A stretch of 64,000 nt of DNA, from contig JADGEL010000004.1 of NCBI GenBank assembly GCA_016744415.1, positions 62,001 through 126,000 of the forward strand, given 5' to 3'. Of this stretch, positions 45,688-52,901 are shown one piece after another. Made by a program: the position numbers and the translations under genes. Numbering within the stretch: position 1 is the stretch's first letter; the number at the start of each line of letters is the position of its first letter. The notes beneath the pieces are model-generated. The model ran no database searches and was not told the origin of the DNA. It worked only from the letters and a program-made list of their open reading frames with translations. This DNA is from Flavobacteriaceae bacterium. GTDB lineage: Bacteria > Bacteroidota > Bacteroidia > Flavobacteriales > Flavobacteriaceae.

Positions 45688-47169
45688 CTATTCTATAATT
45701 AACTTTTCAGCCCCTTTTCCTTGGTTAGTTGTTATTTCAACAATGTAAGATCCTGATGCTAATTTTGAGGTGTTTATTATGTGTTCTTCGGAAGTTAAAA
45801 CGGCTTGACCTAATAGATTATAAATAGACACTTTTTCTAATTGAACCGAAGAATCTAACTCAATGGTAAATTGAGTTTTTACTGGATTTGGATATAATTT
45901 AAATTGTGATAACACAAACTCATTTGAAGATAATAAAGCACTTAAATCATAAATTCGTACATGACCCGAATCAACTCCATTATCATCATTTCTACCAGCG
46001 CCAATAACAAGAACATTGGTGTCTGACGATAAACTTACACTTTGTCCTGAAAAATCTCCTGCCGCTTCACCATCAATGTCCTGTCCGATTTGTGTCCATG
46101 TGCCACTTTGGTTTTCATAAATTCGCACATGGCCCGAATCAACACCATTATCATCATTTCTATCAGCACCAATAACAACAATACTACCGTCTGATGATAA
46201 ACTTATACTCTTTCCTGATTCGTCTGATACTGCTTCACCATCAATGTCTTGTCCGACTTGTACCCATGTACCGCCTTGGTTTTCATAAATTCGTACGTGT
46301 CCAGAAGAAGCTCCATTACCATCATTTGTAGTAGCACCAATTGCAACAATACTCCCATCTGACGATAAACTTACACTATATCCAGATGAATCTAATACTG
46401 CTTCTCCATCAATGTCCTGTCCGGTTTGTGTCCATGTACCGCCTTGGTTTTCATAAATTCGTACATGACCAGAATTAGAGCCATTACCATCATTTCTAAT
46501 AGCGCCAATAGCAACAATACTGCCATCTGATGATAAACTTACACTAAATCCTGATCTATCCTCTGCTACTTCACCATCAATGTCTTGTCCGATTTGTACC
46601 CATGTATCGCTTTGATTTTCATAAATTTGTACATGACCCGAAAATGTTCCGTTACCATCATTACTAGTAGCACCAATAGCAACAATACTGCCATCTGATG
46701 ATAAACTTACACTTCCTCCTGATCCATCAAATGCTGCTTCACCATCAATATCCTGTCCGATTTGTGTCCATGTACCACTTTGGTTTTCATAAATTCGTAC
46801 ATGGCCGGAAAGAGAACCATTATTGCCAGAATTATTATAAGCGCCAATAGCAACAATACTGCCATCTGATGATAAACTTACACTAGCTCCTGATTGATTT
46901 CCTGCTGCTTCACCATCAATATCCTGTCCGATTTGTATCCATGTTCCGCTTTGGTTTTCATAAATTCGTACATGGCCGGAACTAGTTCCATTGCCATCAT
47001 TTAAAATTGCACCAACAGCAACAATACTGCCGTCGAAAGATAAACTTACACTAGTTCCTGATCGATCCCCTGCTGCTTCACCATCAATGTCTTGCCCAAT
47101 TTGTACTTGTGAAAAACTTAATGATGACACTAATAATAGTAGTAATAATAATTGTGTTTTCTGCTTCAT
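45688..47169 (-). CDS. Secreted seven-repeat beta-propeller-like protein with T9SS type A sorting domain
   Basis: The start is the ATG at 47169 (MKQKTQLLLLLLLVSSLSFSQ) rather than 47187, which leaves a proper signal peptide. Seven repeats of about 55 residues follow, each starting GQDIDGEA and containing SGxSVSLSSDGSIVAIGA and SGHVRIYENQSGTW. Seven is the number of blades of a closed propeller of the FG-GAP/integrin-alpha type. The C-terminal region is a type A sorting signal (LYPNPVKTQFTIEL ... KVSIYNLLGQAVL ... LASGSYIVEI ... EKLIIE). Probably a surface or extracellular protein. The near-identical repeats could recombine. Confidence 0.9.
   Translation of the reverse strand: MKQKTQLLLLLLLVSSLSFSQVQIGQDIDGEAAGDRSGTSVSLSFDGSIVAVGAILNDGNGTSSGHVRIYENQSGTWIQIGQDIDGEAAGNQSGASVSLSSDGSIVAIGAYNNSGNNGSLSGHVRIYENQSGTWTQIGQDIDGEAAFDGSGGSVSLSSDGSIVAIGATSNDGNGTFSGHVQIYENQSDTWVQIGQDIDGEVAEDRSGFSVSLSSDGSIVAIGAIRNDGNGSNSGHVRIYENQGGTWTQTGQDIDGEAVLDSSGYSVSLSSDGSIVAIGATTNDGNGASSGHVRIYENQGGTWVQVGQDIDGEAVSDESGKSISLSSDGSIVVIGADRNDDNGVDSGHVRIYENQSGTWTQIGQDIDGEAAGDFSGQSVSLSSDTNVLVIGAGRNDDNGVDSGHVRIYDLSALLSSNEFVLSQFKLYPNPVKTQFTIELDSSVQLEKVSIYNLLGQAVLTSEEHIINTSKLASGSYIVEITTNQGKGAEKLIIE
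46030..47115. repeat. Seven tandem coding repeats of about 165-174 bp
   Basis: The plus strand shows recurrent near-identical blocks around CTGCTTCACCATCAAT followed by TTTTCATAAATTCGTAC. The blocks starting CACCATCAAT occur near 46067, 46240, 46405, 46573, 46741, 46911 and 47079. They encode the repeat units of the 45688-47169 protein. Confidence 0.85.
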
Positions 47170-47661
47170 ATTTATTTTGTTAATCATTGATTAATAGCTG
47201 GTTAAATATAATAAAAAAAAACTAATAGACTTAACTTTAATTAATGTCAGATAAACTTTGAATCATAGCCACACTCTATAACAATCTTCTTAAAGTCAAT
47301 TGGAGAATTTATACATGATTTACAACTTAATTTAATTAACTACTAATTTATATATTCTTAGGAAACTCCTTCAAAATTTTCTTTGAAAAGTTTTTGTTTA
47401 TTAAATCAGTTACTAACGATAAACATGACTCCAAAAAACAAGCTTAATCTCTCTCAACAAGTATCACCTCAATTTCTTTAGAACTTGTAAATCCTCTAAT
47501 TATACGATATCCCAAAGCAACTAATCAATTTTTAAAGCAGGCAAACACCTCACTACGAACAACTTAATAAGTTGCAATTGATATTCAATTAATGCCTTCT
47601 TATTTTTTACAAAAAAGTAGTACTTTAGCGTTTCAATTTTTAAAACTAAATTTTATATACT
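47170..47661. other. 492-bp intergenic region with gene remnant and palindrome
   Basis: Between divergent genes. It holds a minus-strand remnant of a YwqK-like gene end (47444-47524, listed separately) and a palindrome CAACTTA-A-TAAGTTG (47560-47574). A near -7 box TACTTTAG (47621-47628) lies before the thioredoxin gene. No complete ORF is supported. Confidence 0.55.
47444..47524 (-). pseudogene. Remnant of the 3' end of a YwqK-family gene
   Basis: Read on the minus strand, this segment ends TSSKEIEVILVERD-stop. It aligns codon by codon with the end of the intact YwqK-family gene at 51020 (SKTKEIVVTPVDKE-stop), including the same stop position; over the last 13 codons 31 of 39 bases agree. 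Upstream the frame is closed by a stop within about 27 codons and has no start, so it is a decayed fragment. It lies about 3.5 kb from the intact gene. Confidence 0.45.
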
Positions 47662-48414
47662 ATGAAAAAGTCCCTTTTAATGTTATTCTTAATAGCTTCT
47701 AGTACCGTTTTTGCTCAAACTGAATTAACTGATGATAATGCAGAAGCAAATCTTTTAGTTAATAATGACCGATTGATTGTACTAGATTTTTATGCTACAT
47801 GGTGTGGACCATGTAAGCGCATGGAACCTATTATGGAAGAATTAGAAGGCGAATATAGTAATGTTGATTTTTATAAAATTGATGTTGATAAAAATGATAT
47901 AGATGATGCCTTAGGAATTACAGCAATGCCAACTTATTTATTTATTAAAAACAGCTCTAACCTAGAGCAAATTGAAGGTGCAATGAGCAAACAAGAAATG
48001 ATTGATCTTATTGAAGAACATATGGGGAATTCAACTTCTATATCAAGTGATGTTTATTCAGAACCTGATTATTTTGATGTTTCTGAAAATCATAACAACT
48101 CTGATGAATTTGGCGATGATGTTGTAGATTTAATTTGGTCAAACTCTGATAAATTAAATTCTTTAGCGTGGCATGCTTATCTTGAGCACAATGATATAGA
48201 TGTATTATTTAAATCAATTAAAATTATTGAGCGCTCAATTGAATTAGATAAAAGGTACTATAATTTAGATACACATGCTGCTTTACTTTTTAAAACAAGA
48301 AGCTATACCTCTGCACTTAAAAAATCTAAAGAAGCTATTGAACTTGCAAAAATTGAAGGTCTTGATTATTCTTCTACATCAGATTTAATAGAAAGAATTA
48401 TAGATAAACTTTAA
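47662..48414 (+). CDS. Exported thioredoxin-family protein with C-terminal helical domain
   Basis: A 250-aa protein with a signal peptide (LFLIASSTVFAQ), then a thioredoxin fold at about 22-122 with the redox motif W47-C48-G-P-C51 (YATWCGPCKRMEP) and the cis-Pro segment ITAMPTYLFI. After an acidic linker, a C-terminal part of about 110 residues has TPR-like helices (LNSLAWHAYLEHNDIDVLFK, ALKKSKEAIELAKIE). It probably reduces or isomerises thiols of envelope proteins; the fused domain may bind a client. Monocistronic. Confidence 0.9.
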   Translation: MKKSLLMLFLIASSTVFAQTELTDDNAEANLLVNNDRLIVLDFYATWCGPCKRMEPIMEELEGEYSNVDFYKIDVDKNDIDDALGITAMPTYLFIKNSSNLEQIEGAMSKQEMIDLIEEHMGNSTSISSDVYSEPDYFDVSENHNNSDEFGDDVVDLIWSNSDKLNSLAWHAYLEHNDIDVLFKSIKIIERSIELDKRYYNLDTHAALLFKTRSYTSALKKSKEAIELAKIEGLDYSSTSDLIERIIDKL

Positions 48415-48512
48415 GTGTTTTTAAAAGGAAATTAATTTTGAAGAATCAAGTTTACAATCACTTTTCATAAAGATATTAATAGTACTTACCAACCAAATCA
48501 ACAACTAATCAA

Positions 48513-49133
48513 ATGAAGTTTATCAAATTCCCTTTACTGATTTTGTGCGCAATAGCGTTAACAAATTGTGCCTCTAGTTATCATGAAATTAAACCAGAAA
48601 CTATCGTCTATGGCTCTGACAACACAGACAAAAATGTTATCTTAGAATATAAATATGACTTGCTTAGAAAAAAATACACTAAAAAAGAATTAAAGAAAGG
48701 TGTAAAATTAGTTGCCGTTAAAATTACAAATCATTCAGACAGAGATTTAGTTTTTGGAAAAGACATCAAATTAAATTATGCTAACGGCAATGAGATTTAT
48801 ATTTTAGATCATGAATCGATTTTTAAAACCTTAAAACAAAAACCTGCAACCTATTTATTGTACCTTTTGTTAACACCCATTAATATTTTTACTTCTGAAA
48901 CTAATTCTTATGGAGCCACAGAAGTAACAAATACAATTCCTGTTGGATTGATTTTAGGACCTGGGCTTGCTGGTGGAAACATGATAGCAGCATCTACGGC
49001 TAACAAAAAATTCAAGACCGAGATGTTAAATTATAAAATTACGGGAACCCAAATTAAAAAAGGAGAAACTGTTTATGGCTTAATAGGAATTAAAACTGCT
49101 AATTTTGATGCTATCAAAATTGAAGTGAAATAA
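48513..49133 (+). CDS. Lipoprotein of unknown function
   Basis: A 206-aa protein with a lipobox (ALTNCASSYH). The body holds an Ig-like strand region (LVAVKITNHSDRDLVFGKDIKLN) and a hydrophobic central segment (LLYLLLTPINIFT and IPVGLILGPGLAGGNMIAAS) that may insert in the membrane. It ends TVYGLIGIKTANFDAIKIEVK. The pattern of a conserved NH-S/D dressed strand and late hydrophobic stretch is familiar from flavobacterial lipoproteins without assigned function. Confidence 0.75.
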   Translation: MKFIKFPLLILCAIALTNCASSYHEIKPETIVYGSDNTDKNVILEYKYDLLRKKYTKKELKKGVKLVAVKITNHSDRDLVFGKDIKLNYANGNEIYILDHESIFKTLKQKPATYLLYLLLTPINIFTSETNSYGATEVTNTIPVGLILGPGLAGGNMIAASTANKKFKTEMLNYKITGTQIKKGETVYGLIGIKTANFDAIKIEVK

Positions 49134-49160
49134 TAGACCATTTATTTTTCCTATAATAAG

Positions 49161-49200
49161 AGGCTTGACTTTTTCATAAAAAAACACGGTATTCGTTTAT
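49161..49200. repeat. Dispersed 40-bp repeat, copy 2
   Basis: 80% identical to copy 1 at 45506-45545. It directly abuts the hairpin beginning ATGGTTGG at 49199, so repeat and hairpin may be parts of one larger element. Confidence 0.65.
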
Positions 49201-49251
49201 GGTTGGATATAACTAGTTAAAACTATTTATATTCTAGACATTACCAACCAT
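49199..49251. repeat. Hairpin ATGGTTGG / CCAACCAT before the ABC transporter pair
   Basis: Perfect 8-bp arms (49199-49206 and 49244-49251) with a second inner stem CTAG / CTAG (about 49213-49216 and 49234-49237), separated by unpaired bases. It ends 11 bp before the ABC permease start codon. Its distal arm is repeated in inverted orientation after the ABC genes (50864-50873). Confidence 0.6.
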
Positions 49252-49262
49252 TAGGACAAAAA

Positions 49263-50189
49263 ATGCGAATGAAAGAATATTTCCTACTTCAATTTAAAAT
49301 GCTAAACAGGAGAATGATTGATTTCGGGCTTCCTCTTTTGATTGGATATACACTTTTTCCTTTTGCTTTCATTATATTTTCAAATTATCTCTTCGAAAAA
49401 ACAGAATTTGCCAATTATATTTTTCTCCTAATTGCATTAAGTTTCATATCAAAATTTAGTGAACCAAAAAGAAATAATTTTTTAAAATCTATATTTAATA
49501 AAAAGAAATACAAGAATTTAAGAATAGTAGAAAATATAATTTATTGTATTCCATTTACACTTTTTTTAGTTTACAAAAAACAATTTGTGTTTTCTTTAAT
49601 ATTGAATTTATTGATAATTGTTTTTACTCTATTAAACTTTAGTTCAAATATTAATGTAACAATTCCAACACCATTTAGTAAAAAACCATTTGAATTTACT
49701 GTTGGCTTTAGAAAAACATTTTATGTTTTTCCAATAGCATATTTTTTAACTTATATTTCAGTGTCTGTTGAAAATTTAAACCTTGGTATTTTTTCTATGC
49801 TACTAGTTGGAATGGCTTGCTTTTCTTATTATTCAAAAATAGAAAATGAATATTTTGTTTGGAATTATAATTTATCTTCAAAAGAATTTTTAATAGAAAA
49901 AACAAAAACTTGCTTAATCTTTTTTTCACTTTTAAGTTTACCAATTATAATTACCTTAACTATTTGTTTTTTTGGTGAAATAGACATTTTAATTATCTTT
50001 TTCCTTTTGTGTTATGCTTACCTAACGGCAATAGTTTTTGCTAAATATTCGTCTTTTCCGAATGAAATGAATATGTCACAAGGAATATTAATCGCAACAA
50101 GTTTTATATTTCCACCAATCCTATTTATATTTATTCCTCTTTTTTATTCCCAATCTATTAAAAAATTAAATACGGTTTTAAATGATTAA
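49263..50189 (+). CDS. ABC transporter membrane subunit, uncharacterised
   Basis: A 308-aa polytopic protein with about eight TM segments, unusually rich in Phe, Ile and Lys. It resembles none of the common permease families closely. Pairing with the downstream ATPase (8-bp overlap ATGATTAA) and absence of a substrate-binding protein suggest a simple export or peptide/lipid-type transporter of the ABC-2 kind. The hairpin and inverted repeat at its 5' side, with matching sequence after the ATPase gene, suggest that the two genes moved as a unit. Confidence 0.75.
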   Translation: MRMKEYFLLQFKMLNRRMIDFGLPLLIGYTLFPFAFIIFSNYLFEKTEFANYIFLLIALSFISKFSEPKRNNFLKSIFNKKKYKNLRIVENIIYCIPFTLFLVYKKQFVFSLILNLLIIVFTLLNFSSNINVTIPTPFSKKPFEFTVGFRKTFYVFPIAYFLTYISVSVENLNLGIFSMLLVGMACFSYYSKIENEYFVWNYNLSSKEFLIEKTKTCLIFFSLLSLPIIITLTICFFGEIDILIIFFLLCYAYLTAIVFAKYSSFPNEMNMSQGILIATSFIFPPILFIFIPLFYSQSIKKLNTVLND

Positions 50190-50862
50190 AATTAAAAAAC
50201 TATCAAAGTTTTATGGTAAAAAACAAGTTCTTAATGCAATAGATTTAGAATTTAGAAAAGGAAAAGTATATGGAATCGTTGGAGAAAATGGTGCAGGAAA
50301 AACAACTCTATTCAGATGCATTTCTGGACTTGAAAATTATAAAGGAAGTATATCGTCTGATTTTCAAAATCTAAAAGACCACTTAGGACTTTTACAAACA
50401 GAACCGTTCTTTTTTTCTAAAATTACAGGAAAAGAATACATACAACTACTTGCCAACTCAAGACAAATAAAACTATCAAATATTGAGGACAAGAACATAT
50501 TTGATTTACCACTAAAGCAATATGCATCGACATATTCTACAGGAATGAAAAAGAAATTGGCTTTAACAGCCATTCTTTTACAGGAAAATGATATTTTTAT
50601 TCTAGACGAACCTTTTAATGGCGTTGATATACAAAGTAATTTAATAATAACTGAAATTATAAAAAGGTTTAAAGAATTAGAGAAAACTTTAATTATTTCC
50701 TCTCACATTTTTTCAACTTTAGCAGATACTTGTGATGAAATTTATTTAATGAAAAATGGAGAAATCATAAAAAAAGTAAAACAAATAGATTTTAATAGAC
50801 TTGAATCTGAAATGAAAGAATTTACAATTGGAAACCGAATTGAAAAACTTGAATTAAAATAA
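50182..50862 (+). CDS. ABC transporter ATP-binding protein
   Basis: A 226-aa nucleotide-binding domain: Walker A GENGAGKTTLF (about 34-44), Q-loop GLLQTEPFF, signature YSTGMKKKLALTA, Walker B IFILDEPFNGVD, and the switch His in LIISSHIFSTL. Family CcmA/ABC-2-type exporters have this layout. The signature reads STGMKKK where LSGGQ is usual, as in many ABC-2 ATPases. It works with the preceding membrane protein. Confidence 0.9.
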   Translation: MIKIKKLSKFYGKKQVLNAIDLEFRKGKVYGIVGENGAGKTTLFRCISGLENYKGSISSDFQNLKDHLGLLQTEPFFFSKITGKEYIQLLANSRQIKLSNIEDKNIFDLPLKQYASTYSTGMKKKLALTAILLQENDIFILDEPFNGVDIQSNLIITEIIKRFKELEKTLIISSHIFSTLADTCDEIYLMKNGEIIKKVKQIDFNRLESEMKEFTIGNRIEKLELK

Positions 50863-50863
50863 A

Positions 50864-50873
50864 TAATGGTTGG
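50864..50873. repeat. Inverted copy of the upstream arm: TAATGGTTGG
   Basis: TAATGGTTGG begins 1 bp after the ATPase stop codon and is the exact reverse complement of CCAACCATTA at 49244-49253. Extended, the match is TAATGGTTGG-(C/T)-AAT, 13 of 14. The pair brackets exactly the two ABC genes. Confidence 0.6.
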
Positions 50874-50899
50874 CAATAACGTATATAATTAATTACTTG

Positions 50900-51005
50900 G
50901 TTTTATACAACTTACAAAAGCTCTCACGGTCTTTCTGTCTGTGAATTTAATAACCTTAGTGTTTAAATCACACAACTAATCATATACAAGACCGATAAGT
51001 AAAAC
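50900..51005. repeat. Multi-stem imperfect palindrome after the ABC pair
   Basis: Nested complementary blocks: GTTTT (50900-50904) with AAAAC (51001-51005), ACTTA (50910-50914) with TAAGT (50996-51000), and CGGTCTT (50927-50933) with AAGACCG (50988-50994). Innermost, GTGA-(A)-TTTAA (50941-50950) pairs with TTAAATCAC (50963-50971) with one unpaired A. The whole could fold as one long hairpin with internal loops. It lies between the ABC operon and the convergent YwqK-family gene. It has no T tract typical of a terminator. Confidence 0.55.
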
Positions 51006-51019
51006 TCTAGAAAACAACA

Positions 51020-51709
51020 TTATTCTTTATCAACTGGTGTCACCACAATTTCTTTAGTTTTAGATAACTCTCCATCAGTATAAAACTCCCAAACTCCAAC
51101 TTTTAAATCGTCTTCATAAACACCTTTTTGCTTTAGGTTTCCGTTCATTTCATAAAATGCGGCAAAACCATTGAGTACATTTTTTATATAGTTTAAATCT
51201 TCTATCAGAACCCCTTCTTCTGAATACTTTTTTGAATTACCCTCTAACAACCCCTCTTTATAATGTGCAAATTTGGTAAGTTTTCCATTAACATAAAATA
51301 TCTTGTACTCGCCATTTAACTGACCATTTTCATAGTTTTCTTCAATCATTTTATTTTTGCCATCCTTATGATAATAGTGCCACTTCCCTATTCGGTCTTT
51401 ACCTTTCATTTCACCTTCACTTTCTAACAATCCCTTAATGGTAAAAAACTGTACTTGAACTATATCACTTAACACATTAAAAGTTTTGATAGCAATAGGA
51501 AACTCAGAATTTGCTGCAGAATAAAATTTAAACTCCCCTACTTCTTTCCCATTCTCAAACTGACCTTTGTAACGGATACGATTATTTTTATAGTATTTTT
51601 CCCAAACCCCAACACGTTCTCCTTTTTCATTGGTTTGATTTATTTCTTGAGCAAATAAATTACCTAAAAAAAAGAATGCAGAAAATACTAAAACGATGAT
51701 TTTTTTCAT
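51020..51709 (-). CDS. YwqK/MORN-repeat family exported protein
   Basis: A 229-aa protein with signal peptide (SAFFFLGNLFAQ). It has about seven MORN-like units: GERVGVWEKYYKNNRIRYKG, GKEVGEFKFYS, GKDRIGKWHYYHKDGKN, NGQLNGEYKIFYVNGKL, GLLEGNSKKYSEEGVL, NVLNGFAAFYEMNGNL and DLKVGVWEFYTDGELS. Databases often call this family toxin-antitoxin YwqK antitoxin, but there is no toxin gene here, so that name is not adopted. Function unknown; export suggests an envelope role. It ends close to the multi-stem DNA element, and a decayed relative lies at 47444-47524. Confidence 0.85.
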   Translation of the reverse strand: MKKIIVLVFSAFFFLGNLFAQEINQTNEKGERVGVWEKYYKNNRIRYKGQFENGKEVGEFKFYSAANSEFPIAIKTFNVLSDIVQVQFFTIKGLLESEGEMKGKDRIGKWHYYHKDGKNKMIEENYENGQLNGEYKIFYVNGKLTKFAHYKEGLLEGNSKKYSEEGVLIEDLNYIKNVLNGFAAFYEMNGNLKQKGVYEDDLKVGVWEFYTDGELSKTKEIVVTPVDKE

Positions 51710-51748
51710 TTCAAATTATTAAAATCTATTTCAATTAAACATCAATAC

Positions 51749-52189
51749 TCATTCTTTTATTGTATTAATCCAATTTTTTAATTGCTCAGCTTGTTCTGTA
51801 GAAACTTTTGCATCTCCATGCATAATCAAATAACTGCTCAATGGCATTTCGCCTTCATCTAAAACTTCTATCATTTCTTCGAGTTTATGATTTTTTCTTT
51901 TTGAGGTAAATGCTACCCATTCAGAAAAATTCAATTCTTCCTTCGCTTCATCTATATGGTGGGCTACCCACCAAGATACTGGAGCAATTTTATCATACCA
52001 AGGATATTTAGAATTATTTGAATGACAGTCATAGCATGAAGTTTTAAGCAATTCTGCTATTTCTTGTGGTGGGTTTAAGCTTACAATAATATCATTTTCA
52101 GAAACTTTTTCTGATTGATTTAAGGTTATGGGAATAAACTGAATTCCAATAAAAACAATGGCTAATCCTATTAATATTTTACGTTTCAT
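51749..52189 (-). CDS. Membrane-anchored haem-binding domain protein (single c-type motif)
   Basis: The start is the ATG at 52189 (MKRKILIGLAIVFIGIQFIP); a TTG at 52195 is less likely. The 146-aa protein has an N-terminal TM/signal anchor and a periplasmic domain with one CxxCH (SCYDCHSNNSKYPWYDK) for covalent haem. A likely axial Met lies in GEMPLSSYLIMHGD, and His pairs in VAHHIDEAK. This is the Haem_bd family. It probably moves electrons in the periplasm; the partner is unknown. Confidence 0.88.
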   Translation of the reverse strand: MKRKILIGLAIVFIGIQFIPITLNQSEKVSENDIIVSLNPPQEIAELLKTSCYDCHSNNSKYPWYDKIAPVSWWVAHHIDEAKEELNFSEWVAFTSKRKNHKLEEMIEVLDEGEMPLSSYLIMHGDAKVSTEQAEQLKNWINTIKE

Positions 52190-52239
52190 ATTCAAATTAT
52201 TTAAAAAATAAAGATAGGCATTTTTTGTATTTTTGAAAT

Positions 52240-52806
52240 ATGAATAAAGATGAACTTGCCAATCTTATCAACACCAAAGTTACCTCATATAGAGAATATA
52301 GAATTAAATATGCTGAGTTAGTTATAAACGACAAATCATTATTTATTCCTTTATTAGAATTAGCATTTGATGAAACTAATGAAGCTTCTATCAAAGTTTC
52401 TTGGGTTTTAGATTTTGTTTCAAGAGAAAAATTGGAATGGTTTTACCCTCATCTAGATTTTTTTACTGATAATATATCTAAAGTAAAACACCATAGTATT
52501 GTACGCCCTATGGCAAGAATATGTGAGCTCTTAGCAAAAGCATATGCTTCTAAAAAAAATACCGAGATAAATAAACACCTCACAAAATCGCATATATCTA
52601 AAATAATAGAAACAGGATTCGACTGGATGATATCTGACCAAAAAGTTGCTGTAAAGGCATATACGATGGAAGCCCTATTTTTATTTGGAAAAGAAATTGA
52701 CTGGGTTCATGGTGAATTAAAACTAATTTTAGTTCAAGAAATTTCAGGAGGCAGTCCTGCCTACAAAGCAAGAGCAAAAAAAATTTTAAAATGGATTGAC
52801 AAATAG
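52240..52806 (+). CDS. Conserved HEAT-like alpha-helical protein preceding purB
   Basis: A 188-aa soluble protein, all helical, with paired helices resembling HEAT/ARM repeats (LFIPLLELAFDETNEASIKV, SIVRPMARICELLAKAYASK, VAVKAYTMEALFLFGKE). Relatives in Flavobacteriaceae sit just before purB and are sometimes labelled adenylosuccinate lyase in databases, which this sequence does not support. A TATTTTTG box at 52228-52235 lies only 4 bp before the ATG. Function unknown. Confidence 0.75.
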   Translation: MNKDELANLINTKVTSYREYRIKYAELVINDKSLFIPLLELAFDETNEASIKVSWVLDFVSREKLEWFYPHLDFFTDNISKVKHHSIVRPMARICELLAKAYASKKNTEINKHLTKSHISKIIETGFDWMISDQKVAVKAYTMEALFLFGKEIDWVHGELKLILVQEISGGSPAYKARAKKILKWIDK

Positions 52807-52852
52807 ATTTTAGCTAATGATTGATAGTTGATAGAATTTAATTATTTGTTAT

Positions 52853-52882
52853 TTGGGAAGTCATTTCCTTGTCGTATTTTTG
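52853..52882 (+). promoter_or_regulatory. Bacteroidota-type promoter of purB
   Basis: TTG at 52853-52855, 19-bp spacer, TATTTTTG at 52875-52882. It lies inside the longer in-frame extension of purB and so places the start at the ATG 52902. Confidence 0.8.
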
Positions 52883-52901
52883 CAATTCAACACAACACAC
52901 T

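Noticed and set aside
46030-47115. Possible CRISPR array in regularly spaced repeats of about 170 bp
   Set aside because: Repeats are continuous coding sequence in one frame and specify a repeat protein.
49199-51005. Classical integron attC sites around the ABC genes
   Set aside because: The core boxes RYYYAAC and GTTRRRY are not present at the expected places (GTTGGCA does not fit) and there is no integrase gene. Only the cassette-like arrangement is claimed.
51020-51709. Toxin-antitoxin antitoxin (database name YwqK)
   Set aside because: The protein is exported and MORN-like, and no toxin gene is adjacent.
52240-52806. Adenylosuccinate lyase domain
   Set aside because: No SSAMPHKVNP-type signature or superfamily motif; the real purB is the next gene.
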